Below, one piece after another: positions 1 to 9,218 of a stretch of DNA of 64,000 nucleotides. The number at the start of each line of letters is the position of its first letter. The first letter of the stretch is position 1. The notes beneath the pieces are model-generated. The model worked only from the letters and a program-made list of their open reading frames with translations, was not told where the DNA came from and did no database searches. Origin of the DNA: Ferriphaselus amnicola (GTDB lineage Bacteria; Pseudomonadota; Gammaproteobacteria; Burkholderiales; Gallionellaceae); assembly GCF_000974685.2 (NCBI RefSeq), contig NZ_AP018738.1, forward strand, positions 1,054,001 through 1,118,000, given 5' to 3'. A program made the position numbers and the translations under genes.

Positions 1-1
1 C

Positions 2-382
2 GATATCTTATTACTTGCGCCGCTCGGTATCACCTTGGCCCACATCGAACATACGGCATCAGGTGTTTTGCTGGAGGCGAGCGGCAAACAGTACCGCTCA
101 CGCGATGTGGAAACTTTGATGGATGATGTGATCGGCTGGCATCTGCCGCTGGACGAAATGTACACGTGGGCGATGGCGCGGCCATATCCGCAGTCCCCCT
201 TCGATGTGGAAAGCAATACCAATAAGCAGATCGTTTGGCTGCGGCAGGATGGTTGGGAGATTCGTTATCCGCGCTATCAGAGCGATGCCGAGGATAGCTT
301 GCCGCTGAAACTGCTGTTAAGGCATAACGACCTTGACCTGCAATTGGTCGTGGATGAATGGGAGTTGGGTAGTCATGAATGA
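2..382 (+). CDS. lolB: Outer-membrane lipoprotein LolB, C-terminal part (5' end outside window)
   Basis: LolB accepts lipoproteins from the periplasmic carrier LolA and inserts them into the outer membrane. The frame is open from the first bases of the window, so the signal peptide, lipobox and the first part of the fold are missing. The visible part has the family pattern: an APLG strand, a Gly-Trp-x-Leu-Pro turn (GWHLPLDE) and a Trp-rich strand ending in a short acidic tail. The stop overlaps the ispE start by 8 bases, which suggests translational coupling. lolB directly before ispE is a widespread order in beta- and gammaproteobacteria. Product assignment is good; the true start cannot be seen. 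Confidence 0.85.
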   Translation, partial: DILLLAPLGITLAHIEHTASGVLLEASGKQYRSRDVETLMDDVIGWHLPLDEMYTWAMARPYPQSPFDVESNTNKQIVWLRQDGWEIRYPRYQSDAEDSLPLKLLLRHNDLDLQLVVDEWELGSHE

Positions 383-1223
383 CATGAGTAAGCTGACGGC
401 GACTGCACCCGCTAAGTTGAATCTGTTCTTGCATGTGATCGGGCGTCGTGCCGACGGTTATCACTTGTTGCAAACCTTGTTCCGCTTCATTGATCTGGCT
501 GACACCCTGCATTTCACTGCGCGTAAAGATGGCGTGGTGCGCCGCGTCAATGAGGTGGAGGGGGTACCAGAAGCGTCTGATCTGGTGGTGCGAGCCGCGC
601 GTTTGTTGCATCGTGAGACTGGTTGTACGCTGGGCGTGGACATCGAGGTCGAGAAATGTATTCCGATGGGTGGAGGTTTGGGCGGCGGTAGCTCAGATGC
701 GGCGACCACTCTGTTGTCACTGAATCGCTTGTGGGGCTTGGGGCTGTCGCGAGATCGTCTGATGGAACTTGGGCTGACCTTGGGCGCAGATGTGCCTGTA
801 TTCATATTCGGTCAGAACGCCTTTGCCGAGGGGGTGGGAGAGCGTTTACAGCCTTGGAATTTGCCTGAATCTTGGTATGTGGTGCTGTTTCCGCCAGTGA
901 ATGTACCGACATCTGTAATTTTTTCACATCCAGAATTGACACGCGATTCGATTTCGCTGACAATGCGCGCCCTTGAAACAGCAGCTTGGCATAACGATCT
1001 ACAGCCAGTTGCGTGCAAGATGTTTCCCGAGGTCGCGCAGCACCTTGAATGGCTAGAAAGATTCGCTCCGGCGATGATGACAGGCTCTGGTGCGTGTGTG
1101 TTTGCCGGGTTCGCCAGTGAGGCGAAAGCGCAGGCGGTGTTGCAGCAATTGCCGTCAGCGATGCGTGGTGTGGTCACGCAAGGATTATCCCGTCACCCAT
1201 TGCATGATTGGGTGAACGATTAG
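375..1223 (+). CDS. ispE: 4-diphosphocytidyl-2-C-methyl-D-erythritol kinase IspE
   Basis: Phosphorylates CDP-methylerythritol in the non-mevalonate isoprenoid pathway; cytosolic GHMP kinase. The N-terminal PAKLNLFLHV strand (around residues 12-21) and the glycine-rich ATP loop PMGGGLGGGSSDAA (near residues 96-109) are intact, followed by the LGADVPVF segment with the catalytic Asp and a C-terminal TGSGACVF motif. Length 282 residues is normal. The ATG chosen overlaps the lolB stop; a second in-frame ATG lies three codons later, and the frame extends upstream only through lolB. The tRNA-Gln gene follows 8 bases after the stop. Confidence 0.95.
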   Translation: MNDMSKLTATAPAKLNLFLHVIGRRADGYHLLQTLFRFIDLADTLHFTARKDGVVRRVNEVEGVPEASDLVVRAARLLHRETGCTLGVDIEVEKCIPMGGGLGGGSSDAATTLLSLNRLWGLGLSRDRLMELGLTLGADVPVFIFGQNAFAEGVGERLQPWNLPESWYVVLFPPVNVPTSVIFSHPELTRDSISLTMRALETAAWHNDLQPVACKMFPEVAQHLEWLERFAPAMMTGSGACVFAGFASEAKAQAVLQQLPSAMRGVVTQGLSRHPLHDWVND

Positions 1224-1231
1224 AAGTTTCT

Positions 1232-1306
1232 TGGGGAGTCGCCAAGTGGTAAGGCACCGGATTTTGATTCCGGCATTCGTAGGTTCGATCCCTACCTCCC
1301 CAGCCA
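1232..1306 (+). tRNA. tRNA-Gln (anticodon UUG)
   Basis: A complete cloverleaf can be drawn: acceptor stem TGGGGAG pairing with CTCCCCA, discriminator G and encoded CCA at the end. The anticodon stem CCGGA/TCCGG encloses the loop TTTTGAT, giving anticodon TTG (reads CAA). The T-arm carries the usual GGTTCGATCC. The U-A first pair is typical of glutamine tRNAs. It lies between ispE and prs, a common position in betaproteobacteria. Confidence 0.96.
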
Positions 1307-1367
1307 GTTTCGATGGGCTTGGCAGGAATACTGTTCATGCCCATTTTTATTTCCGTGAGAGGTACAC

Positions 1368-2315
1368 ATGTCCCGCGACATGATGGTAGTCACTGGTAAC
1401 GCCAACCCCCGTCTTGCAGAAGCAGTCGTTCGTCATCTTGGCATGGAGCTTGGTCAGGCCAATGTCGGTCGTTTTTCCGACGGCGAGGTGATGATCGAGC
1501 TACTGGAGAACGTACGCGGTAAAGACGTGTTCGTACTTCAGTCCACTTGTGCGCCCACTAACGATAGCCTGATGGAAGTGATGGTCATGGTCGATGCGCT
1601 CAAGCGCGCTTCCGCTGGCCGTATCACTGCCGCCTTGCCCTATTTCGGCTACGCCCGCCAAGACCGACGTCCGCGCTCTGCTCGCGTCGCGATCACGGCT
1701 AAGGTGGTGGCTGACATGCTGACCGGTGCAGGTGTCGATCGCGTGCTGACGATGGATCTACATGCCGATCAGATCCAAGGCTTCTTCGATGTGCCCGTGG
1801 ATAACATCTACGCTGCCCCAGTGCTACTGGGCGATGTGCGCAACAGCAACTACGAGAATCTGATGGTGGTTTCGCCCGATGTCGGTGGCGTAGTTCGTGC
1901 CCGCGCATTGGCCAAACGGCTCGAAGCCGATTTGGCGATCATCGACAAGCGCCGTCCAAAACCTAACGTAGCCAAAGTGATGAACATCATCGGCGATGTT
2001 GCCGGTCGTACCTGCATCATCATGGATGATATGGTTGATACAGCGAACACCTTGTGTGAAGCGGCGGCTGCGCTGAAGGAAAAGGGCGCATCGCGCGTGG
2101 TGGCTTACTGTACCCACCCGGTATTGTCGGGCCCCGCCATTAGCCGCATCGAGAATTCGGCGCTGGACGAGTTGGTTGTGACTGACACGATTCCTCTGCG
2201 CCCAGAGGCGCAGGCTTGCAAACGTATTCGCCAACTGAGTGTGGCCGAGCTGTTGGCTGAGTCGATACGTCGCATCCACGCCGAAGAATCGGTGAGTTCG
2301 CTGTTCTTGGATTGA
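1368..2315 (+). CDS. prs: Ribose-phosphate pyrophosphokinase
   Basis: Makes PRPP from ribose 5-phosphate and ATP, feeding purine, pyrimidine, histidine, tryptophan and NAD synthesis. The 315-residue length equals that of the bacterial class I enzyme. Visible motifs are the ATP-binding [14 protein letters not shown] region, the flexible-loop HADQIQGFF segment and the PRPP loop [13 protein letters not shown] (about residues 218-230). The ATG follows an AGAGG ribosome site. The lolB-ispE-tRNA-prs-rplY order supports the call. Confidence 0.97.
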   Translation: MSRDMMVVTGNANPRLAEAVVRHLGMELGQANVGRFSDGEVMIELLENVRGKDVFVLQSTCAPTNDSLMEVMVMVDALKRASAGRITAALPYFGYARQDRRPRSARVAITAKVVADMLTGAGVDRVLTMDLHADQIQGFFDVPVDNIYAAPVLLGDVRNSNYENLMVVSPDVGGVVRARALAKRLEADLAIIDKRRPKPNVAKVMNIIGDVAGRTCIIMDDMVDTANTLCEAAAALKEKGASRVVAYCTHPVLSGPAISRIENSALDELVVTDTIPLRPEAQACKRIRQLSVAELLAESIRRIHAEESVSSLFLD

Positions 2316-2350
2316 TCTTTCGTGGCGATCATGTTGATTGCCGCACAACC

Positions 2351-2380
2351 CGAAACGCTCTGGTCGCGGAGCGTTTCGTT
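2351..2380 (+). promoter_or_regulatory. Perfect 10-bp hairpin in the prs-rplY gap
   Basis: CGAAACGCTC and GAGCGTTTCG form a perfect 10-bp stem with an 8-base loop, ending 17 bases before the rplY start codon. No run of T follows, so a simple intrinsic terminator is unlikely. It may be an mRNA processing or stability element, or a leader structure controlling rplY. Role is inference. Confidence 0.5.
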
Positions 2381-2397
2381 ACAACTGGAGAAGTAAA

Positions 2398-2997
2398 ATG
2401 ACCATTGAAGTGATTGCAACATCCCGCCAAGCGCAAGGAACGGGTGCGAGCCGCCGTCTGCGTAATTCGGGTCGTACCCCTGGCATCGTTTACGGTGGTG
2501 GCGACGCTGTCCAGATCGAACTGGATCACAACGATCTGTACTACGCACTGCGCAACGAAGCTTTCCACGCTTCCGTGCTGTCGCTGAGCGTGGACGGCAA
2601 GAAGGAATCCGTGCTGCTGCGTGACTTCCAAATGCACCCGTTCCGTCAGCAAGTGCTGCACATCGACTTCCAGCGCGTGGACGCAGGCAAGAAGATGCAC
2701 GTGAAGGTGCCTCTGCACTTCATCAACGCTGACGTGGCTCCTGGCGTCAAGCTGGGCGGTGGCATCATCAGCCACGTGCTGAACGAGTTGGATGTGGCCT
2801 GTCTGCCAGCTAACCTGCCAGAGTTTGTCGAAGTCGATCTGTCCAAGCTCGAAATCGGCAAGTCCGTGCACGTGTCTGACCTGAAGCTGCCTAAGGGCGT
2901 AGAAGCTGCTGGTCACCACCACGCATCTGATGCGGTAGCAACCATCCAAGTACCGCGTGGTGCTGTGGAAGCCGCCGCTGCAACCGCTGCTGAGTAA
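2398..2997 (+). CDS. rplY: 50S ribosomal protein L25 (long CTC/TL5 form)
   Basis: Binds 5S rRNA in the large subunit. The protein has 199 residues: an N-terminal L25 domain (about 1-95, with the [16 protein letters not shown] segment) followed by the TL5-type C-terminal beta domain found in CTC proteins, and an Ala-rich tail. The ATG is preceded by CTGGAGAAG, a good ribosome site; an upstream in-frame extension has none and would run through the hairpin. A pth gene, which often follows rplY, is absent here; a strong terminator closes the gene. Confidence 0.95.
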   Translation: MTIEVIATSRQAQGTGASRRLRNSGRTPGIVYGGGDAVQIELDHNDLYYALRNEAFHASVLSLSVDGKKESVLLRDFQMHPFRQQVLHIDFQRVDAGKKMHVKVPLHFINADVAPGVKLGGGIISHVLNELDVACLPANLPEFVEVDLSKLEIGKSVHVSDLKLPKGVEAAGHHHASDAVATIQVPRGAVEAAAATAAE

Positions 2998-3016
2998 TTA
3001 GCCCAGCACATTGAAC

Positions 3017-3056
3017 GAACAGCCCGCCATGGCAACATGGCGGGCTGTTCGTTTTT
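3017..3056 (+). terminator. Rho-independent terminator after rplY
   Basis: A perfect 15-bp stem beginning GAACAGCCCG closes on a GCAA tetraloop and is followed by GTTTTT. It ends the prs-rplY transcript and could also slow transcription arriving from the opposite side. Confidence 0.92.
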
Positions 3057-3105
3057 GGACTCCGTGAGCAGTGCTAAGTAAAAGAGCGGGGATGAAATGT
3101 CTCGA

Positions 3106-5181
3106 TTATTGCTTGTCCATAATCGGTTGATAGAACATCACTTCGTTGCGGCCACTTTCTTTGGCCCAATACATGGCGGTATCGGCATTTTTTAGTAGCT
3201 GCTCGTTACTGACTCCATGCTCTGGATACAGCGCGACTCCCGTGCTGGAAGAGATGTGAAGAGTGAGCGTCGCTACATTGAATGGCTGATTCAACGCTGC
3301 GCGAATCTTTTCCGCTACCTGCTTGGCATCTTCGGGAGACTCAACCATCGGCAGCAAAATGACGAACTCATCACCGCCGATACGCGCAACGGTATCTGAC
3401 TCCCGGACACAGGCTTGCAGGCGTTTTGCTACCTCTTGGAGTAGTCGATCGCCGATGTCGTGGCCGTGACTGTCATTGATGGGTTTGAATCTATCCAGAT
3501 CGACGAACAGCAACGCGGCTCGTTCCTTGTCTCGTTTGGCTGAGGAAAGAAGTTGCTGCAACCGGTCTTCGAGCAGTAAACGATTGGGCAAGTGGGTGAG
3601 TGGGTCGTGCTGGGCGGTAAACTGAGTTTGAACATGCTCGATATGGCTTTCCGTGACATCGACGCAGGAGCCGATATAGCCCAAGAAAGTCCCCTGTTCG
3701 TCAAAGCGTGGGGTACCGTGGTCGGTCAACCAACGATACTCGCCGTCATGACGGCGAAGCCGGTATTCCATGACGAATTCCTGCCGTGCATCGAAAGCCG
3801 TTACATAGGTATCTAGGCAGCGCTGCAAATCTTCGGGATGTACTCCTTTGGTCCAACCGTTGTCCAATTCCTGCTCCATGCTATGCCCGGTAAATTCTAG
3901 CCAGACCTTGTTGAACCAGTTGCACAGTTTGTCTAGCCCAGACATCCAAATCAACACCGGCGCGCTGTTTGCCAACGTGCGGAAGCGGCTCTCGCTTTCA
4001 CGTAGCGCATCTATGGCTTGTTTAGATTCGGTGATGTCACGGCTGATTCCGAATAGGCCGATCACGTTTCCTTCGGCATCGAATAGCGGCCATTTATTTG
4101 TGCTGACCCACCCCGGATTACCCGCAGCATCGTAATAAGGATCAACCTTGTTCAGTAGAGGTATGCCTTCGCGGAAAATCGGCAACTCCTCCTCGTAGTA
4201 GATTTGCGCGGTATCTTTGGGGAATACTTCAAGATCGTGTTTGCCGACCATATCACGCCAACTGGTGTGGCCGGTGATGTTGGCCAGTGTTTGGCTACAA
4301 AAGCGGAAGTGGCTGTCCTTGTCCTTGAAGTAGATGAAATCACTGGTGTTTTCCAGAAATGAAACAAAATCAAGATTTAGCTCTTCGAGTTTTTCTTCAG
4401 TGCGCTCGTGTTCATTGATTTCTGCTTCAAGCCGTTGGGTGAAAGCATGCAGCCCGTCGGTCATCCTGTTGATGGATTGCGCAAGATCGGCAAACTCGTC
4501 ATTGGTGTCAAATGCGATGCGGTGTGACAAATCACCTCCAGCGATGATTCTTGCCCCGTCGTGAAGCGGTATCAGTCGTCTGCGGATCATATTGCCGAGA
4601 GAAAGTGATGCCAAGATAGCCAGAGTAGCCACCGATAGGGCGAATACGCTGGTGACGATGAGCAGCCGCTGGTATTCGTGATCGACCCGTCGCGAGCAGG
4701 CTTCGTACAACGTTGTCGCCGAGTCACGAACTGACTCGGCTTTCAGCAGGAGCTGGCTGGAGAGTCTGCGGTCGAGCTCTTCGTAAACACGGCGCTTGTT
4801 TCCGCTGATCGTTTGCAGCGTACGGTGGTTGTCAACGATGCGGTGAAAAAGTGGCGCAGTCTCGTCGATATGTCCGCGCAGCTGTTCCAGCGTCTGTAGC
4901 TCCTCTGTATTGTGGAATTGAAGTCGTGCTTTTTCTAGCAGACGGTCGGACTCTCGCTTGCTTTCATCCCACTGAATGCGTGTGCGGTCTTCCCTATGAA
5001 GAAAATACTGGTCCCTGAATGAGGTGCGCTCAAAGAAATTGACCAGAATCGTATTAGCTACAGCTTTGTCGTTCTCAGCACGTTTGAATTCGTCAAAAGT
5101 CCAAGCCAGTATCGCCGACATGATCAATAGCCCAACCGTTGTGGCTGTTGAGCTGATCCGTAAGCGGGTGGAGATGCGCAT
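3106..5181 (-). CDS. Membrane diguanylate cyclase: sensor-HAMP-PAS-PAS-GGDEF
   Basis: Predicted to make cyclic di-GMP in response to a periplasmic and/or PAS-sensed signal. Layout over 691 residues: membrane segment near 12-28, helical periplasmic domain, second membrane segment near 180-200, HAMP, a coiled coil, two PAS/PAC modules (about 265-390 and 395-520) and a GGDEF domain at the end. The catalytic RIGGDEF is at about 600, and an RESD inhibitory site lies five residues before GGDEF, so product inhibition is probably kept. Its start lies 6 bases after the stop of a solute-binding lipoprotein gene, which suggests the two form a sensing pair. The sensed ligand is unknown. Confidence 0.9.
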   Translation of the reverse strand: MRISTRLRISSTATTVGLLIMSAILAWTFDEFKRAENDKAVANTILVNFFERTSFRDQYFLHREDRTRIQWDESKRESDRLLEKARLQFHNTEELQTLEQLRGHIDETAPLFHRIVDNHRTLQTISGNKRRVYEELDRRLSSQLLLKAESVRDSATTLYEACSRRVDHEYQRLLIVTSVFALSVATLAILASLSLGNMIRRRLIPLHDGARIIAGGDLSHRIAFDTNDEFADLAQSINRMTDGLHAFTQRLEAEINEHERTEEKLEELNLDFVSFLENTSDFIYFKDKDSHFRFCSQTLANITGHTSWRDMVGKHDLEVFPKDTAQIYYEEELPIFREGIPLLNKVDPYYDAAGNPGWVSTNKWPLFDAEGNVIGLFGISRDITESKQAIDALRESESRFRTLANSAPVLIWMSGLDKLCNWFNKVWLEFTGHSMEQELDNGWTKGVHPEDLQRCLDTYVTAFDARQEFVMEYRLRRHDGEYRWLTDHGTPRFDEQGTFLGYIGSCVDVTESHIEHVQTQFTAQHDPLTHLPNRLLLEDRLQQLLSSAKRDKERAALLFVDLDRFKPINDSHGHDIGDRLLQEVAKRLQACVRESDTVARIGGDEFVILLPMVESPEDAKQVAEKIRAALNQPFNVATLTLHISSSTGVALYPEHGVSNEQLLKNADTAMYWAKESGRNEVMFYQPIMDKQ

Positions 5182-5187
5182 GGGAAG

Positions 5188-6171
5188 TCATCGGCCCATT
5201 TTGACTGCTTCAGGTTTGACTTCTCGCAGGCTGTCAAGATGAAGGTAGTCCATGTAGTTGGGCATCACGGTTTGGTCAGTCAATCTGTTCTTCATCGCCC
5301 ATCGTGTCTCGTCTTCCAGCGTGAGCAGCAGCGTGTGGTCTTGTAGTACACGATAGTTGAACGCGCCCCAGACCTTGCTGATCAAACTCTTGTCAATTTG
5401 GGTGTGGGCCGACATGATGGACTGCGCCTCGGCTGGATTCTTTGCCACGAATTCTTCAGCCTTGATGAGTGCGCGGAGGAAGCGTTTTACTGTCTCTGGA
5501 TTCTGTTTGACGAAGTCCTGCTGGCAGGCGATGTTGAACGTCTCGGTGTAGATATCCCGATCATAAAAAATGACTCCACTCTTCCCCAGTTGCTGGATGA
5601 TTTGGGTCAGCGGATAGTTCCAAGTGGAAGCCGCGTCTATTCTTTTTGCCACGAATGCATCCTGAAGTTCTTCTGGCTTCAAGCTGATGGGTTTGATGTC
5701 ATTGCGCGTGAGGCCACTCGCGGTCAGGAAGGAGTCGAGGAAAAAGTCCGAGGTGGTGCCGGGTGTGTAGGCAACTTGTTTGCCTATTAGATCGCTGGGT
5801 TTAGAGATGCCCGCATCTTTTCTGGCCACGATGGCATTGTTGGTGGTGCTGGCTTCGATGTTGGCAATCACGAAGATATTTTCGCCTTTGAGCACACTGA
5901 ACATGACGGGGGTCTCGGCAACGGTCGCAAAATCCGCTTTGCCCTCAGTGACTGATTGCAAGGCCGCTTTACCGTAGGTATGCATCAGCGATTCGACGAT
6001 TAGGCCTTCCTCGACAAAATAGCCTTTTTCTACCGCGATATGCACCAGCGTACTTTGCGGCTGGTAGGTATAGGCAATGGTGATCTTTTGCGGCTGGAGT
6101 TTTTCGGGTTGAGACCTTTCGCATCCAAGCAGTGCTGCCAGTAAGGAAATGGCAAGGATAATTTTGCTCAT
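5188..6171 (-). CDS. NMT1/SsuA-type solute-binding lipoprotein
   Basis: A 327-residue periplasmic binding protein of the NMT1/THI5/SsuA type (ligands in this family include thiamine precursors, sulfonates, nitrate and bicarbonate). A lipobox LLGC puts the lipidated Cys at residue 17, so it should be membrane-anchored. Family-like stretches are GKADFATVAETPV and the AYTPGTTSDFFLD loop. No permease or ATPase gene is nearby. The next gene downstream, 6 bases away, is a diguanylate cyclase, so a role as the ligand receptor of that cyclase is more likely than transport. Ligand not predictable. Confidence 0.85.
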   Translation of the reverse strand: MSKIILAISLLAALLGCERSQPEKLQPQKITIAYTYQPQSTLVHIAVEKGYFVEEGLIVESLMHTYGKAALQSVTEGKADFATVAETPVMFSVLKGENIFVIANIEASTTNNAIVARKDAGISKPSDLIGKQVAYTPGTTSDFFLDSFLTASGLTRNDIKPISLKPEELQDAFVAKRIDAASTWNYPLTQIIQQLGKSGVIFYDRDIYTETFNIACQQDFVKQNPETVKRFLRALIKAEEFVAKNPAEAQSIMSAHTQIDKSLISKVWGAFNYRVLQDHTLLLTLEDETRWAMKNRLTDQTVMPNYMDYLHLDSLREVKPEAVKMGR

Positions 6172-6265
6172 GAACTACTCCTCCTAATGCTGCTTTTTAA
6201 TACGTCGCCCTCTTTGTGGCGGCTCTTTGGATAGTGCACTCGCAGTGATCAACCGCGAGTTGTGG

Positions 6266-7261
6266 CTAATTCCCAAGCAGGTGTTTCACTAGCTCTCGCT
6301 CTTCTAATAATTCACGGTGGCTGTCGAGTTGATGTTTATGTCCTAACTCGCTGATTTCTAATCCTTGTACGATCTGGTAATGGCCGTTCCGGCACGTGAC
6401 CGGAAAGCCATAGATCACGCCCTCTGGAATGCCGTAGCTGCCATCGGATGGTACGCTCATTGTGACCCAATCGTTGTGATGTGAATGCAGCATCCAGTCG
6501 TGGATGTGTGCGACGGCTGAATTGGCTGCGCTGGCAGCACTTGATAAGCCGCGAGCTTCGATCACTGCTGCGCCGCGCTTCTGTACTGTCGGGATGAATT
6601 CGTTTTCTACCCAACCTTCCCATCCGTTCTGACGTAAGACATCGATCACCTTTCGTCCACGTATCTCGGCGTGGGAAAGGTCGGGGTATTGCGTGCCGGA
6701 ATGGTTGCCCCAGACCACCATCTTCTTGATGTCTTGGATAGGCTGGAATAGCTTCAGCGCGACTTGGGTGATGGCGCGGTTGTGATCCAAACGCATCATC
6801 GCGGTGAAGTTGCACGGAGCAAGGTCAGGTGCATTCTTCATGGCGATCAGCGCATTGGTGTTCGCGGGATTGCCGACTACCAGCACCTTGACGTGGCGGG
6901 CGGCGACTTCGTTCAGGATGCGTCCTTGCTCGGAGAAAATGACCCCATTGGCTGCGATCAAGTCCTTGCGTTCCATACCCTTGCTGCGCGGGCGGGCGCC
7001 GACCATCAACACCACTTCCGCATCGCGGAAGGCGATACGGGGATCGTCCGTGGTGATGACTTGTTGCAGGGCAGGGAAAGCGCAGTCTTCCAGCTCCATC
7101 GCTACCCCACGCAAGGCAGGCTGCGCCTGTGGCAGATCGAGTAATTGCAGGATCACCGGCTGCTCGCGTCCGAGCATATCGCCATTGGCGATTCGAAATA
7201 GAAGGTTGTAACCGATCTGGCCAGCTGCACCAGTGATGGCAACGCGGATGGGGGCTTTCAT
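6266..7261 (-). CDS. mdh: Malate dehydrogenase
   Basis: NAD-dependent oxidation of malate to oxaloacetate in the TCA cycle; cytosolic. The Rossmann motif [15 protein letters not shown] opens the protein, [10 protein letters not shown] and MRLDHNRA carry substrate and cofactor contacts, and the active-site His is in [12 protein letters not shown]. The 331-residue length fits the cytosolic-type MDH common in betaproteobacteria. A solute-binding protein gene lies 94 bases downstream on the same strand. Confidence 0.96.
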   Translation of the reverse strand: MKAPIRVAITGAAGQIGYNLLFRIANGDMLGREQPVILQLLDLPQAQPALRGVAMELEDCAFPALQQVITTDDPRIAFRDAEVVLMVGARPRSKGMERKDLIAANGVIFSEQGRILNEVAARHVKVLVVGNPANTNALIAMKNAPDLAPCNFTAMMRLDHNRAITQVALKLFQPIQDIKKMVVWGNHSGTQYPDLSHAEIRGRKVIDVLRQNGWEGWVENEFIPTVQKRGAAVIEARGLSSAASAANSAVAHIHDWMLHSHHNDWVTMSVPSDGSYGIPEGVIYGFPVTCRNGHYQIVQGLEISELGHKHQLDSHRELLEERELVKHLLGN

Positions 7262-7472
7262 TAGCTTCTCCAGCGAGGAAGGTGAGCGTTCATTTTGCCA
7301 GCCTTTACCCGAGTCGCATAGAGTAAGCGAGGCTTAGATCGTCCTGTCGTTGAATCTATCGACGACTACATATGCTTGCAGTCAACCGCTTGTATCAACA
7401 GTAGGAAGGGGGAGTGATTGACTTACTAACTATCCTGATCAAATTGTTCGTGTGTAATACCGACTTGAAATA

Positions 7473-7521
7473 TGACCGCCGGTCAGGATATGATGGCGGC
7501 GTTTTTTGACCGAAAGTCAAA
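7473..7521 (+). promoter_or_regulatory. Two operator-like palindromes at the tetR start
   Basis: TGACCGCCGGTCA is a perfect 13-base palindrome. Thirty-four bases on, TGACCGAAAGTCA (within the longer inverted repeat TTTGAC-N5-GTCAAA) has the same shape, so both fit TGACCGnnnGTCA. Sites of this kind at the start of a tetR-family gene are usually autoregulatory operators. The first lies before or over the start codon, the second just inside the possible coding region. Binding is inference. Confidence 0.65.
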
Positions 7522-8173
7522 CTTGGCTCGTCCCGCCATCAGTCTTGAAGAACGCGAGTTGCGCAGCGCCCAGTTGCTGGATGCTGCGGTGTCATTGTGG
7601 CTGCAAAATCCTGAACGTATTCCGAGCGTTTCTGAGGTGGCAAAACGTGCAGGCATCGCCAAGGGGGCGGTCTATCTGTATTTCAAGAGCAAGGAAGATC
7701 TCCTGCTGGCGGTGCATGAGCGGCAGATCGCGGTGTATTTTGATGCCGTGGTTACACGCGCCCGCTCTGATGTGCCTATGGGTTTTGATACCATCATGGA
7801 GCTGACTTCACGTCATCTGGTTGAGCAGCCCGTTTTCCTTCCTTTGGCAACGCTGATCGCTGGGTTACTGCACAAGGGAGTGACACCGGAAATCGCGCTG
7901 GAATTCGAGCAGCGCATGGCGGAGCGTCTGCGGCTCGCGGGTGGGTTGTTGTGTCGCCATTTTAGATTGCCTGACGAATTGAGCGGAGTGCGCCTGTTGA
8001 TGCGCTCATTTGCTTTGATTCTGGGACTTTGGCAGTTGATCGGCAGTGAGCAGCCGATGTGCATCGGCTCCGAAGTCTCGGCCATGTTGTTACCTGACTA
8101 TCCTTCCGAACTGCACGCTGCGTTGAGTGCGCTGTGGAAGGGAACTTTGAATGAGGACTCGAATCATGCGTAG
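7490..8173 (+). CDS. TetR/AcrR-family repressor of the adjacent RND pump
   Basis: An N-terminal helix-turn-helix is clear: PSVSEVAKRAGIAKGAVYLY then FKSKEDLLLAV. The C-terminal ligand domain is helical and poorly conserved. The gene overlaps the adaptor of an RND efflux system by 23 bases, so it very likely controls that operon and itself. The start is uncertain: ATG at the position given (or the next codon) has AGGA just upstream; an ATG 18 bases earlier would have no ribosome site, and a TTG 33 bases later would leave both palindromes in the leader. Confidence 0.88.
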   Translation: MMAAFFDRKSNLARPAISLEERELRSAQLLDAAVSLWLQNPERIPSVSEVAKRAGIAKGAVYLYFKSKEDLLLAVHERQIAVYFDAVVTRARSDVPMGFDTIMELTSRHLVEQPVFLPLATLIAGLLHKGVTPEIALEFEQRMAERLRLAGGLLCRHFRLPDELSGVRLLMRSFALILGLWQLIGSEQPMCIGSEVSAMLLPDYPSELHAALSALWKGTLNEDSNHA

Positions 8174-9218
8174 TGCGCCATTCCTGTTGATGTTGCCATT
8201 GCTGGCTGCGTGTGGGAAGCACGCCGATCAGCCGGAGCCGATCCGACCTGTCAAGACGCTGGTGATCGGCGTACATGCGGACGACTCGGGTATGGCGCTG
8301 CCCGGAGAAGTTCATGCTGTTCACGAGAGTCCGCTGGCCTTTCGCGTCGGTGGAAAAGTATCAGCGTGTCTAGCCAATCTGGGCGATACCGTCAAACACG
8401 GACAGGTGTTGGCACGGCTGGAGGCGGCCGATTATCAGCTTGGTGCTCAATCAGGTGCGGCCAGCGAGAGCGAAGCGCGCAGCAACCTGACGTTCGCCGA
8501 AGCAGACCTAGAGCGTTACCGCAAGTTACGCGAACAAGGCTTTATTTCATCAGCACAATTTGATCAAAAAAAACTCGCCGCCGATGCGGCTCATGCACGT
8601 TTGAAAGCGCTGCAATCCGGTCACGAAGTGCAGTCGCGGCAGTTGAGTTATACCGCGCTGACGGCGGATCACGAGGGTGTATTGACGGCTGCCGACTGTA
8701 ATCCGGGGCAGGTGGTCGCCATCGGACAGCCGGTGTTCAAGCAAGCACAAGGTACTGAGCGTGAGATTCAGATTTTCTTGCCGGAAGGCGCCATGCCGAC
8801 GTTCAGCAAGGCCGCGAAGTTCAGCGTCAGTTTTAGCGCTTTGCCCGGCAAGCTCTACCAAGGAAAATTGCGTGAACTGGCTGCAGCCGCTGACCCCGCC
8901 ACGCGTACCTATAGCGCACGCATCAGTTTGCAAGAGAGTGACGCTGCGCTGCGCTTGGGTATGAGTGCCAGTGTGAGTGTGCAGTCAGATTCTGGGATGA
9001 TCATGCGTTTGCCACTGGCAGCGGTGCTGAGCTACGACAGCAAGCCGCACGTCTGGAAAGTCGATAAGGCGCAGACCGTACATGCGGCGGCGGTAACCAT
9101 CTCCGGCCTCGACGGCAATGAGGTGCGCATCGCCAGTGGCTTGTCAGCCGGTGATGTGGTGGTGGTCGCTGGGGCGAATCTGCTGCGTGAAGGCCAAACT
9201 GTGCGGTTGATGCCATGA
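8151..9218 (+). CDS. RND efflux periplasmic adaptor (membrane fusion lipoprotein)
   Basis: Links an inner-membrane RND pump to an outer-membrane channel. A signal peptide ends in a lipobox LLAAC (Cys at about residue 21), so it is lipid-anchored like AcrA. The GKVSACLANLGDTVKHGQVL segment is the biotinyl-lipoyl half motif, followed by an alpha-hairpin (about residues 95-165) and beta-barrel and proximal domains. It overlaps both tetR upstream and the pump downstream by a few bases, so the three genes are one operon. A second possible ATG lies 15 bases later. No outer-membrane TolC gene is in the window. Confidence 0.92.
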   Translation: MRTRIMRSAPFLLMLPLLAACGKHADQPEPIRPVKTLVIGVHADDSGMALPGEVHAVHESPLAFRVGGKVSACLANLGDTVKHGQVLARLEAADYQLGAQSGAASESEARSNLTFAEADLERYRKLREQGFISSAQFDQKKLAADAAHARLKALQSGHEVQSRQLSYTALTADHEGVLTAADCNPGQVVAIGQPVFKQAQGTEREIQIFLPEGAMPTFSKAAKFSVSFSALPGKLYQGKLRELAAAADPATRTYSARISLQESDAALRLGMSASVSVQSDSGMIMRLPLAAVLSYDSKPHVWKVDKAQTVHAAAVTISGLDGNEVRIASGLSAGDVVVVAGANLLREGQTVRLMP

